A stretch of 64,000 bases of DNA from Opitutus sp. ER46. Lineage in GTDB: Bacteria; Verrucomicrobiota; Verrucomicrobiia; Opitutales; Opitutaceae. Under the pieces are notes generated by a model. It saw only the letters and a list, made by a program, of their open reading frames with translations. It did not search any database and had not been told where the DNA came from. This document shows positions 8,868 to 18,407 of this stretch, in pieces. The translations under genes and the position numbers were made by a program. Each line of letters starts with the position of its first letter. Within the stretch, counting starts at the first letter, position 1. The stretch lies in contig NZ_QAYX01000023.1 of assembly GCF_003054705.1 (NCBI RefSeq), positions 124,001 through 188,000 of the forward strand. The letters are read 5' to 3'.

Positions 8868-9931
8868 GCGGTGGCCGCTTTCCGTGGGGCGGCGCGGCTG
8901 GGCGCGCGCACCGATCGACCTTCGACCCAGGCGCCGGCCACCATCGTGACCGTGGGCACCTTGGGGATGCCCTTCTCGCCGTGCTGGATGAGGCTGGTGA
9001 GGAGTCGGATCGCGGCGGCGCCGATCTCGTCGGGTCGTTCCTCAATGCCAGCGAAGACCGATGGGCCCGAGCGGTTGGTGGTGACGAAGCCCACCGGGCC
9101 GGGCACGCGGAGCCCGAGTTGCCGGGCGATGTCCTGCGCGTTGTCCGCGCCCTCGGCGATGATGGCATCGGGCCGCTCCCGCTCGAACCACTCGCGCAGG
9201 TCGCCGGCCCCGGCCGGATCGAAGATCAGGGGCATGACGCGTTCCGTGCCGCCGAGCATGTTCTGCCACACCACGGCGGCCGAGGGGCCATGCCCGACGG
9301 TGAGGTCGTGCCGCGAGTTCATGACCAGGCCGAGCCGGCGGTAACCGCGGCGGGTGAGCTCCTCGCAGAGGAGGAGGGCATTGCTGAACTGGTGGGGGAC
9401 GACGCGGTGAAACTGCGGGGCGAGCACGGCGTTGGTGGCGCTTACGACGGAGAACTTGCGCCAGTCGAGGAGCGGGCGGAATTCGCGCGGCGCCGCCATC
9501 GGCAGGAGCAGGATGCCGTCCACCCCGCGGGCCCGCAGCATGCGCTCGAGATCGGGACGGCGTGCGGCATCGGCTGCCACGCGCAGCACGGTGAGCCCGT
9601 ACCCGAGCGCCTCGGCGCGGGCCTGCGCGCTGCGCCGGAGCTCGCGCAGGTAGGGCTGCTCTTCCGCCTCCGGCACAGTCGTGAGCGCGGCGAGCAGCGA
9701 TTGGAACCCCGGCGGCCGGCGGGTGCGCAGGTGCAGCATGAGCTTGGCGATGCTCGGGTCGGGCCGGTAGCCAAGCTGCTCGGCGAGGCGGAGGATGCGG
9801 CGCCGGGTGGCGGCGGAGATGCGGGGGTGCCCGCGCAGCGCGAGCGAGATCGTGGCGGAGCTGACCCCGGCGCGCTCGGCGAGCGTGCGCATGGTGGGGC
9901 GGGGCGAGGCGGGAGAGGGCGGGGTGGCCAC
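8864..9931 (-). CDS. LacI/GalR family transcriptional regulator
   Basis: A 355-residue repressor-type regulator. The N-terminal helix-turn-helix MRTLAERAGVSSATISLALR starts at residue 14 and is followed by the hinge segment ending in LGYRPDPSIAKLM. The rest is a periplasmic-binding-protein-like effector domain. The start may be at 9931 or, more likely for this family, the in-frame ATG at 9892. The presumed operator 9938-9954 lies just before it, suggesting autoregulation together with control of the divergent GH88 gene. Its TAG stop overlaps the symporter stop tail to tail. It probably governs the sugar locus via the three GTTAAC palindromes. Confidence 0.9.
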   Translation of the reverse strand: MATPPSPASPRPTMRTLAERAGVSSATISLALRGHPRISAATRRRILRLAEQLGYRPDPSIAKLMLHLRTRRPPGFQSLLAALTTVPEAEEQPYLRELRRSAQARAEALGYGLTVLRVAADAARRPDLERMLRARGVDGILLLPMAAPREFRPLLDWRKFSVVSATNAVLAPQFHRVVPHQFSNALLLCEELTRRGYRRLGLVMNSRHDLTVGHGPSAAVVWQNMLGGTERVMPLIFDPAGAGDLREWFERERPDAIIAEGADNAQDIARQLGLRVPGPVGFVTTNRSGPSVFAGIEERPDEIGAAAIRLLTSLIQHGEKGIPKVPTVTMVAGAWVEGRSVRAPSRAAPRKAATA

Positions 9932-9937
9932 GGCGGT

Positions 9938-9954
9938 GGGTTAACTGCTAACCC
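9938..9954. promoter_or_regulatory. LacI-type operator, site 2 (between lacI-like gene and GH88)
   Basis: GGGTTAACTGCTAACCC, a 17-base palindrome with one mismatched pair around a central base. It lies in the short divergent space between the regulator gene and the GH88 gene, so one protein bound here could control both. It shares the GGTTAAC-n-GCTAACC shape with site 3. Confidence 0.7.
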
Positions 9955-9999
9955 GCGAAGGTGTCGAGTCCCTTTCCGGCGTCCGGCACCGTCATCGCC

Positions 10000-11184
10000 A
10001 TGCTCCCGAACCCGAGCCTCTCCCCCCTGGCGCCGGCGACCGCGGCCGCCTGGCTGGCGACGTGTGTCGCCAAGGCGGGCGCCAATGTGCGGCGGCTGGC
10101 GGCACGGCCGGGCGCGGCCGCGTGGGCGGGGGACGGCGACTATTTCGCCGCGGGCGACGGGTTCTTCGAGATCGGCAACTGGACCTCCTCGTTCTGCACC
10201 GGCATGGCGCTGCTCGCGTATCAACATACCGGTGATGCCACGTTGCTCGAGCCGCTCGGGCAGCTGCGCGAAGTGTACCGCGCGAAGGTGACGACGCACC
10301 GCCGGGAGACCATGCACGACCTGGGTTTCCTGTATTCGCTGTATTCGGTCGGGCTGTACCGGCTGGCCGGGGATGCCCGTGACCGCGCGACGGCGCTACA
10401 GGCGGCCGAAGTGCTCGCCGGGCGGTTCCGGCCGGAGGGCGGATTCATCCAGGCGTGGGGGCCGATGGACGAGGCCGACACCGATTACGCGGGGCTGGCG
10501 ATCATCGACTGCCTCATGAACCTGCCGCTGCTCTGGTGGGCGAGCCGGGAGACGGGCGACGTCCGGCTGGCGGAGATTGCGCACCGGCACGCCGACACCA
10601 CCCGCGCGCGGTTCGTGCGCCCGGACCAGAGCGTCTGCCATGCGTACCGGTTCCACCCGTGGGCCGACCGGCCGGTGGGCCCGGACAACTATTGCGGCTA
10701 CGACGTTGAATCGCAGTGGGCGCGCGGCACGGCGTGGGCGATCTACGGCTTTGCCCTCGCATACCGGCACACCGGAGCGACGGCGTATCTGGAGACGGCG
10801 CGGAGGCTCGCGCGCGCCTTCTGCGCGCAGCTCGACGACGAAGGAGTGCCTCCCTGGGATTTTCGGCTGCCGGCCGGTCAGCCCCGGCTGCGCGATTCCT
10901 CGGCGGCCGCCATCGCGGTGTGCGGTATCGACGAGATCTGCGCGCATGCCCATGAGCCGGAACTCGCCGCGCGGGCCGACGCGCTGCTCTCCCGGCTCGG
11001 TGCGCCCGACTATTTCAACGCGGATCCCGGCTGCCCCGGCCTGTTGCGGCAGGCTGAGGTGGGCGAGAGCTTCGACCCGGCCACGCGCCATGTCGTCCCA
11101 CGCTCCGTGTATGCGAGCTGGGGCGACTACTTCTTCATGGAGGCGCTGGCGCGGCGCGTGCAGGTCCGGGACGTGTTCTGGTGA
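10000..11184 (+). CDS. GH88 unsaturated glucuronyl hydrolase
   Basis: A 394-residue (alpha/alpha)6-barrel enzyme that hydrates and removes 4,5-unsaturated uronic acid from the non-reducing end of oligosaccharides made by polysaccharide lyases. Both GH88 acidic residues are recognisable: Asp about 107 in TMHDLGFLYS and Asp about 170 in GLAIIDCLMNLPLL, the same spacing as in characterised enzymes. The WARGTAWAIYGFALAY motif and DSSAAAI motif follow. No signal peptide is evident, so it is probably cytoplasmic, after uptake. ATG 10000 is chosen; a GTG at 9961 is in frame right after operator site 2. No lyase is present in the window, so the polymer cannot be named. Confidence 0.87.
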   Translation: MLPNPSLSPLAPATAAAWLATCVAKAGANVRRLAARPGAAAWAGDGDYFAAGDGFFEIGNWTSSFCTGMALLAYQHTGDATLLEPLGQLREVYRAKVTTHRRETMHDLGFLYSLYSVGLYRLAGDARDRATALQAAEVLAGRFRPEGGFIQAWGPMDEADTDYAGLAIIDCLMNLPLLWWASRETGDVRLAEIAHRHADTTRARFVRPDQSVCHAYRFHPWADRPVGPDNYCGYDVESQWARGTAWAIYGFALAYRHTGATAYLETARRLARAFCAQLDDEGVPPWDFRLPAGQPRLRDSSAAAIAVCGIDEICAHAHEPELAARADALLSRLGAPDYFNADPGCPGLLRQAEVGESFDPATRHVVPRSVYASWGDYFFMEALARRVQVRDVFW

Positions 11185-11288
11185 GCGTACCGGCGCATCC
11201 CGAGGCGAAACACCGACGGCCGCCGCGCCATCCGGTCCGGCTCGGGCGAACGACGGCACGACGGAGTGACCGCCAGGACGGCTGAGCC

Positions 11289-13409
11289 GTGCCCGCTCCT
11301 GCAACTGAGCTCTTTCCCGGCGTTTGGCGCGTCACGTTTGGCGAGCCGGAACCGATCACACCCGTGCGCACACGCGGGTATGACGTGGCCGCAGACGCCT
11401 TGGCGCGGCTGCCGGCGCCGGCGGGCGCGCCGGTCGTCGTCGCGGCAGAGATCTCCAGCCGCGGCGTCCTGCTCCGGATGCCGCTGGCCGCCGGCGAACG
11501 AGTCTATGGGCTGGGCCTGCAGTTGCAGTCGTTCCAGCACCGCGGAACGAAGAAGCGGCTGCGGGTCAACGCCGACCCCCGGCTGGACACCGGCGACAGC
11601 CATGCGCCGGTGCCGTTCTACGTCACGAATCGAGGCTACGGCGTGTTCGTGGACACGGCGCGTTACGCGACGTTTTACCTGGGCAACAAGGTGGCGGCAC
11701 CACCGCGCGTCCGCGAGGGGGGCGCAACGTCGGCGCGGCGCGACGACTGGAACGGCGTCACTCCGCCCGAGCGGCTCGGGCTGGGGCAGCCGAGTGAGGT
11801 GCTGATCGAGGTGCCCGCGCCGGCGCGCGGGGTCGACATGTACTTGTTTGCCGGACCGTCGCTGCGTGAGGCGGTGCAGCGCTACAACCTGTTCGCGGGC
11901 GGAGGCGTGGTGCCGCCGCGGTGGGGCCTCGGCTTCTGGTATCGGGAGCACACGGACGCCACGCAGGCCGATACGCTGGCCCTCGCGGCGGAACTGCGCG
12001 CGCGGCGGGTCCCCTGCGACGTGCTCGGGCTGGAGCCGTATTGGCAGACGCACGCCTACGCGTGTTCGTACTCGTGGAGTGACCGGTTCCCGGCGCCGGC
12101 GGAGATGCTCGCGCAATTGGCGGCGGCTGGCTTTCGGGTGAACGCGTGGGAGCAGGCCTTTGTCCACCCCTCGGCGCCGATGTATGAGGCGCTGCTGCCG
12201 CGGGTGGGAAACGTCGCGGTCTGGGGCGGCGTGGTGCCGGACTTCCTCGATCCGGAGGCGCGGCGGTGCTTCGCGGCGCACCACGCGCGGCTGATCGCGG
12301 AGGGACTTGCCGGGTTCAAGGCCGACGAGTGCGACAACTCGGACTTCACCGGGAACTGGTCGTTTCCGGAGCATGCGCGCTTCCCGTCGGGGGCGGACGG
12401 CGAGCAGATGCACTCGCTCCTGGGCCTGCGCTACCAGGAGGCGTTGCAGGCGGCGTTCACGATGCGGCGACAGCGCACCTACGGGTTGGTGCGTTCCTCG
12501 GGGGCGCTCGCCAGCCCCTTGCCTTATGTCCTCTACAGCGACCTTTACGATCACCGGCAGTTCGTGCGGGGCCTGGCGTCGGCCGGCTTTGCGGGGCTGT
12601 TGTGGACGCCGGAGGTGCGGGACGCCCGGGACCCGGTCGAACTGGTCCGGCGAATCGAAATGGCGGTGTTCTCGCCACTGATGATGGTGAACGGCTGGTA
12701 CCTGAAGCATCCGCCCTGGAAGCAGGGGGAGCGGGCGGCGAACCATGCCGGGCGCTTTGCGGCGGGATGGGAGCAGGTGGAGGCGCGGGTGCGGGCGCTG
12801 GCCGAACTGCGGATGCGGCTCGTGCCGTACCTGCATGCCGCCTTCGTGCGGTATGCGGGCGAGGGCCTGCCGCCCTTCCGACCGCTGGTCATGGATTTCC
12901 CGGACGACCCGGCGGCGGCCACGATCGACGACGAGTACCTCGTGGGCGATGCCCTGCTGGTCGCGCCGATCATCGTGCGGGCAGTGGCTTCTGGCTCGGC
13001 GCGGGCGGCGGACGCGATGGGGGCGGCGCGGCGCACGGTGTACCTGCCGCCGGGGGATTGGTTCGACTTCTGGACCGGCGAACGGCGGCAAGGCGGACGG
13101 CGCTTCGTCGTGAGCGCGCCCCTCGGGCAGACCCCGGTCTTTGTGCGGAGTGGGGCAGTGCTGCCCCTGGCGGATGCCACGCTGCACACGGGCGATCCCG
13201 CCAGTTGGCGGCTCACGGCCCGGGTGTATGGCGATGGTGCGCGCGAGGCGCGGCTGTATGAGGACGATGGCCGTTTCGCGGCCCGGCTCAACGAGGTGCG
13301 GCTGCACTGGGACCGCGCGCGCGGTCAGGGCCGGGTGGAACGCGCGCATGACCTCGACGCGGGTACGCCGGGATATCAGGTGGCGGCCTGGCAGGTGATC
13401 GGGGCGTAG
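11289..13409 (+). CDS. GH31 family alpha-glycosidase
   Basis: A 706-residue GH31 enzyme (alpha-glucosidase, alpha-xylosidase or related). Seen: an N-terminal galactose-mutarotase-like domain with YGLGLQLQSFQHRGTKKRL and FYVTNRGYGVFVDT; the barrel with GLGFWYREHTD; the nucleophile strand GFKADECDN at about 340-348, with Asp in KADE; a YSDLYDHRQF segment where the acid/base Asp is expected; and the LPPGDWFDFWTGE beta-sandwich motif near residue 590. There is no clear signal peptide. GTG at 11289 starts it, 104 bases after GH88. It is the probable partner of GH88 and the symporter in breaking down an imported oligosaccharide. Confidence 0.87.
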   Translation: MPAPATELFPGVWRVTFGEPEPITPVRTRGYDVAADALARLPAPAGAPVVVAAEISSRGVLLRMPLAAGERVYGLGLQLQSFQHRGTKKRLRVNADPRLDTGDSHAPVPFYVTNRGYGVFVDTARYATFYLGNKVAAPPRVREGGATSARRDDWNGVTPPERLGLGQPSEVLIEVPAPARGVDMYLFAGPSLREAVQRYNLFAGGGVVPPRWGLGFWYREHTDATQADTLALAAELRARRVPCDVLGLEPYWQTHAYACSYSWSDRFPAPAEMLAQLAAAGFRVNAWEQAFVHPSAPMYEALLPRVGNVAVWGGVVPDFLDPEARRCFAAHHARLIAEGLAGFKADECDNSDFTGNWSFPEHARFPSGADGEQMHSLLGLRYQEALQAAFTMRRQRTYGLVRSSGALASPLPYVLYSDLYDHRQFVRGLASAGFAGLLWTPEVRDARDPVELVRRIEMAVFSPLMMVNGWYLKHPPWKQGERAANHAGRFAAGWEQVEARVRALAELRMRLVPYLHAAFVRYAGEGLPPFRPLVMDFPDDPAAATIDDEYLVGDALLVAPIIVRAVASGSARAADAMGAARRTVYLPPGDWFDFWTGERRQGGRRFVVSAPLGQTPVFVRSGAVLPLADATLHTGDPASWRLTARVYGDGAREARLYEDDGRFAARLNEVRLHWDRARGQGRVERAHDLDAGTPGYQVAAWQVIGA

Positions 13410-13489
13410 CGCGGGCTCCTGGGCGTGCGCGGCGCGCGCGTCCGAGACCAGGCAACCTGAGGTGAGGCACTGGCGCGGCGGGCGGATCA

Positions 13490-13504
13490 GGTTAACGGCT
13501 AACC
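13490..13504. promoter_or_regulatory. LacI-type operator, site 3 (upstream of TonB receptor)
   Basis: GGTTAACGGCTAACC, a 15-base palindrome around a central base with one mismatched pair, 115 bases upstream of the receptor start. It matches sites 1 and 2 and brings the outer-membrane receptor into the same proposed regulon. Confidence 0.7.
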
Positions 13505-13618
13505 GGCAAAAGGGTCGTAGCCGTGGCGGTGCTGGGTACGTTGGCCGCGTTCCCTGTGCCCCGCTGCGATGCGCTTTCGCCGACCCGGCGATCTCGCCCT
13601 TTCCAAGACACCAACCCC

Positions 13619-16600
13619 ATGAAACCGTCCGTTCAACCTGCCGCGATTCACGTTCCGGCTGCCTTGTTTCGACCGGCCTGCGCGCTTGGCGCGGTGCTGT
13701 TCGCCCTCTCTTCGCTCTCGGGCCAAGTGGCGCCGAAACCGAGCCCGGTGGAGCGGGCCGCATCCGAGCCGGCCAATGCGGCGGTGGCGGCGACCCCGAC
13801 GGCCACGACGGCGAAAGCCGCCGCGGCGGGCGACGACGTGATCGCGCTCTCGCCCTTCGAGGTCACCTCGGACAAGGACGACGGCTTCGTGGCCACGAGC
13901 ATGGGCACGGGCGGGCGGCTGAACCTCGACATGAAGGACGTGGCGGCGCCGTTCTCCTCGATGACGCGCGACTTCATGGACGCGCTGAACATCACGAACC
14001 TGGTGGAGGCGACGCAGTGGTCGACGAACGCGGCGCCGATCTACGACGGCCAGGGCGTGGATATGTACGGCAACCCCAATCTCCTGAACGTCCGCGGCAT
14101 CGTGCAGTCCACGAACGGCCAGCGGAATTTCTCGTTCAGCGCCAGCATCATGGATTCGTACAACCTGGAGCGTTACGAGTTTGGCCGCGGGCCGAACGCC
14201 GGGTTGTTCAACATCACGAACGGCTCGAACGACAACCCGCTCGGTGGCGGCATCAGTGCGACCTCGAAGCGGGCGCGGCTTGGCCGGCCGTTCACCACGG
14301 TCTCGACGACGTTCGGCTCGTGGGACTACTACCGCGCGACGGTCGACACGAATGTGCCGGTCACGAAGAACTTCGCGGTGCGCGGCAACGCCGTGTGGTT
14401 CGACCGCAACGGCTGGCGCCGGGGCGAGTTTGAGAAGACGAAGGGCCTGACCGTGGCCGGCACGTACCTGCCGCTGCCGAAGACCCAGATCACCTTCGAA
14501 GGCGTGGCGGACCTGGTGGAACGCAGCCAGGCGGTGACACTGGTGACGGACAAGCTCTCGGGCTGGGATGGCGCGACCACGTTCAGCACGCCGATCACCG
14601 ATGCGATGTACACCGGCATGGCGAAGCAGGGCGCGAACCAGGGCGTCGATCGCCGCAGCGGGCTCTACTACGTCTTCGTGCCCGGCATCGGCAAGGTGTA
14701 CAACCGGCAGAATGAGGGCCTCACGCGCCGCGGCGACGAGAACGCGGACACGCCGCTCTATTCGGCGGGGCGCGCGTGGTATCGCGGCACGGGCCTGCCG
14801 TTCGGCAACGGCGGCAACAACAACGCGGCGCCCACCATGACCGCGAACCCGGGCGACGACATCTGGTTCCTCGGCCAGGACAACCTGCCGGGCGACCGCT
14901 TCGACCGTGCGATCGCCAACTCGGCGTTCCGGCTGCCGGACCGCACCTTCACCTACCTGCCGGATCACCCCGTGTTCGAGCAGCACAACAAGGACTTCAA
15001 CGCGGCGATCACGCACGAGTTCACGCCCAGCCTGGTGGCCGAGCTCGGCGTGGATTTCAACCGCACGCACGACACCCGGATGCAGAACACGAACCAGTGG
15101 CGCACGACCCGGATCGACATCAACCGCAACCTGCCGGACGGGACCGCCAACCCGTACTTCCTCCAGCCCTACGGTGACGCCTCGGCGCGCATCTCGGAGC
15201 GCTACACCTCGAGCCGCATGGCCCGCTTCAACCTGGGCTGGAAGCACGACTTCGGCCGCTGGGGCGATTACCACCTCGTGCTGAACACCTACATCAACAC
15301 GACCGAGGTGAAGGACCGCGGGTTGTGGATGACCACGGCGGAGGTGCCCGACGCGCGCGTCTGGGCCAACAGCGTGCTGCAGATCTACTATCGCGAGTAC
15401 TGGAACGCGACCGCCCGGCCCTACAACGAGATCTCCGACCTGCCCGCGACGCTCAGCCGCAACGCCTATGGCACCGGCAACGTGCTCACCGGCACGCAGG
15501 AGGCCGCGCTCAAGCCCCGCTGGTCGCTCGGCTCCTGGGGCGAGACCAAGCGCACCAATTCGGTGCTCTCGCTGCCGGTCAAGGGCCTCTACTCGGTATT
15601 CGGCCGCCGGCTGGCGCTGACGGCGGTGCCGCGGTTCGACCGATATGACTCGCGCGTTCGCCAGAGCCCCGACTTCGGCGACCTGCCGGCGGACTGGGAC
15701 GGCACGACGCTCAGCTTCAAGCCCGACGCGCCGTCCGACTGGTACGACCTCACGTACGTGACCAGGAACGCCAGCGGCAACCCGACCGTGACCACGCCGC
15801 TGCGCGCCGTGACCCGGCCGCGCACCAGCACCGCGGTGGCGAGCGTCGGCAACACCAACCTCAATCTCAACCTGCGGAACCCGCTCTATGCGAACGACCG
15901 TTTCCGCAACGATTTCAACCCGCCGCCCAACAAGGGAAACAAGTTCACCGGCAGCTACGGCGCGGTGCTCGAGGTGCTCCCGTGGGTCGACATTGGCGCG
16001 AACTGGGCGAGCACGTATTCGGTGCCGCCGACGGACACGTTCACGATCAACAACGAGCTGGTCACGGCCCGCGTAGGCTGGGGCACCGACGGCTTCATTC
16101 GGCTGCGTACCCGCGACGACCGGTTCTTCATCAAGTTGAACGCGTACTACAATGTCGCCGACCACGCCCGCATCACGAGCTCGGTCGTGCAGCAGGCCAA
16201 CACGCTGCTCGCGCAGCAGCCGGCGGCGAACTCCGTGACCGGCGACCGCAACGTCCGCGGCATCCAGGACTTCGCCACCAACGACTATGCCTCGCAGTGG
16301 AACAAGGGCTTCGAGGTTGAGGTGACCGGCAAGCCGATCCGCGGGTTGCGCGTGACGCTCAACGGCGGCTCGTCCAAGCAGGGCAGCTTCGACCAGTACG
16401 AACTCACGGCGGCGTGGCTGGGCGAGTGGGAGCCGGCGTTGCGGGACGTCCTGACCGACGCCGGCGGCATGCTGACCGGCGGCACGCAGGCGAGCGGCGC
16501 GCCGGGACTGGCGGTGGCGAATCCCGCCGTGACGCCGCTGAATGGCACCGCGCGCACGAATGCCGTGAACGCGTACAACAACATGTGGGCGCAATATTCC

Positions 16601-17089
16601 GGCGTGGTCGCGCCCGCCCGGCTGGGGCGGCAGAACATCGTCACCTACCTTCGCGGCAACGTCTACGCCGACTACACCGTGCAGGGCGGCCTGTTCAAGG
16701 CGTTGCGCCTGGGCCTGGGCGTGCAGTGGCGTGGCGGCCGGCGCGGTAACGTCGCCGGCACCCGCGTGGGCCAGTCGATCGTGAATGCGGCGGGTGTGGT
16801 CGTGGACGATCCGACCGTCGATAATTACAACAACGTGTACATCGAGCAGCCGCTGAACACGGTTGCGACGATTGGCTACCACACGAAGCTTTTCCGCCGG
16901 GACGTGGATTTTCAGCTGAACATCCGCAACCTCCTGAACGAGCAGGCCATCGTGTATCAGGATTCCGGCATCACGCTGCGCGCGCCCGGCGGCGACCTCT
17001 CGGTCCCGTATCGCGTGGCGACGGCCTCGCGCATCGCCGACTACCAGCAGCCGATCAGCTTCCTCTTCACCACCAAGGTCAGCTTCTAG
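13619..17089 (+). CDS. TonB-dependent outer-membrane receptor (large, Opitutaceae type)
   Basis: A 1156-residue receptor that would import oligosaccharides across the outer membrane. It has a signal peptide (hydrophobic run ending near LSSLSGQVA), an Ala/Pro/Thr-rich spacer, then DDVIALSPFEVTSDKDDGF at about residues 77-95, the N-terminal extension I associate with Opitutaceae receptors. A plug domain (TNLVEATQWSTNAAPIYDGQG, NVRGI, FGRGPNAGLFNITNGS) and a long beta-barrel follow, ending in the outer-membrane signature FTTKVSF with terminal Phe. ATG 13619 is preferred over an upstream GTG (13523), which would precede the signal peptide with a charged tail. Operator site 3 is just upstream. Confidence 0.9.
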   Translation: MKPSVQPAAIHVPAALFRPACALGAVLFALSSLSGQVAPKPSPVERAASEPANAAVAATPTATTAKAAAAGDDVIALSPFEVTSDKDDGFVATSMGTGGRLNLDMKDVAAPFSSMTRDFMDALNITNLVEATQWSTNAAPIYDGQGVDMYGNPNLLNVRGIVQSTNGQRNFSFSASIMDSYNLERYEFGRGPNAGLFNITNGSNDNPLGGGISATSKRARLGRPFTTVSTTFGSWDYYRATVDTNVPVTKNFAVRGNAVWFDRNGWRRGEFEKTKGLTVAGTYLPLPKTQITFEGVADLVERSQAVTLVTDKLSGWDGATTFSTPITDAMYTGMAKQGANQGVDRRSGLYYVFVPGIGKVYNRQNEGLTRRGDENADTPLYSAGRAWYRGTGLPFGNGGNNNAAPTMTANPGDDIWFLGQDNLPGDRFDRAIANSAFRLPDRTFTYLPDHPVFEQHNKDFNAAITHEFTPSLVAELGVDFNRTHDTRMQNTNQWRTTRIDINRNLPDGTANPYFLQPYGDASARISERYTSSRMARFNLGWKHDFGRWGDYHLVLNTYINTTEVKDRGLWMTTAEVPDARVWANSVLQIYYREYWNATARPYNEISDLPATLSRNAYGTGNVLTGTQEAALKPRWSLGSWGETKRTNSVLSLPVKGLYSVFGRRLALTAVPRFDRYDSRVRQSPDFGDLPADWDGTTLSFKPDAPSDWYDLTYVTRNASGNPTVTTPLRAVTRPRTSTAVASVGNTNLNLNLRNPLYANDRFRNDFNPPPNKGNKFTGSYGAVLEVLPWVDIGANWASTYSVPPTDTFTINNELVTARVGWGTDGFIRLRTRDDRFFIKLNAYYNVADHARITSSVVQQANTLLAQQPAANSVTGDRNVRGIQDFATNDYASQWNKGFEVEVTGKPIRGLRVTLNGGSSKQGSFDQYELTAAWLGEWEPALRDVLTDAGGMLTGGTQASGAPGLAVANPAVTPLNGTARTNAVNAYNNMWAQYSGVVAPARLGRQNIVTYLRGNVYADYTVQGGLFKALRLGLGVQWRGGRRGNVAGTRVGQSIVNAAGVVVDDPTVDNYNNVYIEQPLNTVATIGYHTKLFRRDVDFQLNIRNLLNEQAIVYQDSGITLRAPGGDLSVPYRVATASRIADYQQPISFLFTTKVSF

Positions 17090-17197
17090 CGTGGTCCGGT
17101 CCCCTGAACCGCGGGGGCGCAATGCAAGGTGGCGCCGGCCCCGGTCCGGCCGCTAGCCTCCGCGGCTCAGCTCCGTTTCGTTCGTCTTCTCCCGCCC

Positions 17198-18370
17198 ATG
17201 ATCGCCTCCCTCGTTCGCCGTGATTTCTTCTCGCCGCGGGTTCTGGTCACGCTGCTGCTGGCGATCGCCTTGCCGGCCGCGGTGGCGGCGGTCCCCTCGT
17301 TTCGTCCGGGGGAACTCTGGCCCGACGATCGCGGAGTGCATCTCAACGCCCATGGCGGAGGCGTGCTCTGGCACGACGGAACGTACTACTGGTACGGCGA
17401 GCACAAGGTGGCCGGCGGCGCCGGCAACCGCGCGGAGGTGGGCGTGCACGTGTACACCTCGCGGGATCTCTATCATTGGGCGGACGCCGGGATCGCACTG
17501 GCGGTCTCGGACGATCCGGCGCACGACCTGGCGCGCGGCTGCATTCTCGAGCGGCCAAAAGTCCTGCACAACGCGCGCACCGGAAAGTTCGTGATGTGGT
17601 TTCACCTCGAGCTGAAGGGCCAGGGCTATCGCGCCGCGCGGAGCGGCGTGGCGGTGGCAGACGCTCCGACGGGTCCCTTTCGCTTTCTGGGCAGTTTCCG
17701 GCCGAATGCAGGCGTGTGGCCGGAGAACCTGCCGGCGGACGCGCGCCGGCCGCTGAGTGCGGAGGAGGCGGATAAGCTCCAAAAGCTGAAGCTGGTGGGC
17801 GGCCCCGTGCCGAGCTTCCCTGGCGACCTGGTTTGCCGACGCGATTTTGCCGGCGGGCAGATGGCACGCGACATGACGCTGTTCGTCGATGACGACGGAA
17901 AGGCGTACCACCTCTACGCGTCCGAGGAGAACGGCACGTTGCAGATCTCGCAGTTGACGGACGACTATTTGCGGCCCGCAGGCCGGTACGTGCGGGTGTT
18001 GCCGGGAGAGTTCAACGAGGCGCCGGCGGTGCTGAAGCGCGGCGGAAAGTACTTCCTTTTCACCTCGGGTTGCACCGGCTGGCGACCGAACGCCGCGCGG
18101 CTGGCGGTGGCGACCTCGATCTGGGGGCCGTGGCGGTCGCTCGGCAATCCATGCGTTGGCACGCCGGAACAGTGCGCGAATACGTTCGAGTCTCAGTCGA
18201 CGTTCGTGCTGCCCGTGCAAGGACGGAAGGACACCTTCATCTTCATGGCGGACCGGTGGCGTCCCAAGGACGCGATCGATGGCCGCTACATCTGGCTCCC
18301 GATCGCCTTTGAAAACGACGTCCCCGTCCTGCGCTGGCACGACGAGTGGTGCATCGGCGACGAGAAGTGA
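17198..18370 (+). CDS. GH43-like five-bladed beta-propeller glycosidase, exported
   Basis: A 390-residue protein with an N-terminal signal anchor or signal peptide (VLVTLLLAIALPAAVAAV). A beta-propeller of the GH43/GH32 superfamily follows: GGGVLWHDGTYYWYGEHK (first blade), ERPKVLHNARTGKFVMWFH (second), DMTLFVDDDGKAYHLYASE (third blade Asp), NEAPAVLKRGGKYFLFTSG (catalytic Glu segment). This is the order seen in galactan or arabinan-active GH43 subfamilies. ATG at 17198 is chosen because the signal peptide begins there. It follows the receptor gene by 108 bases on the same strand and is probably co-regulated. The exact substrate is unknown. Confidence 0.82.
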   Translation: MIASLVRRDFFSPRVLVTLLLAIALPAAVAAVPSFRPGELWPDDRGVHLNAHGGGVLWHDGTYYWYGEHKVAGGAGNRAEVGVHVYTSRDLYHWADAGIALAVSDDPAHDLARGCILERPKVLHNARTGKFVMWFHLELKGQGYRAARSGVAVADAPTGPFRFLGSFRPNAGVWPENLPADARRPLSAEEADKLQKLKLVGGPVPSFPGDLVCRRDFAGGQMARDMTLFVDDDGKAYHLYASEENGTLQISQLTDDYLRPAGRYVRVLPGEFNEAPAVLKRGGKYFLFTSGCTGWRPNAARLAVATSIWGPWRSLGNPCVGTPEQCANTFESQSTFVLPVQGRKDTFIFMADRWRPKDAIDGRYIWLPIAFENDVPVLRWHDEWCIGDEK

Positions 18371-18407
18371 GGGAACACCATGCGCTTCGGGCCCGGGAGA
18401 CCGTGCG

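Noticed and set aside
11127-13763. An 878-codon minus-strand frame across the GH31 gene
   Set aside because: No recognisable domain, Arg/His/Pro-rich antisense translation; the GH31 gene is on the plus strand with clear catalytic motifs.
13499-17122. A 1207-codon minus-strand open frame opposite the TonB receptor
   Set aside because: Its composition (Arg/Val/Ala/His-rich, no motif) is that of antisense frames; the receptor on the plus strand has a signal peptide, plug and barrel.
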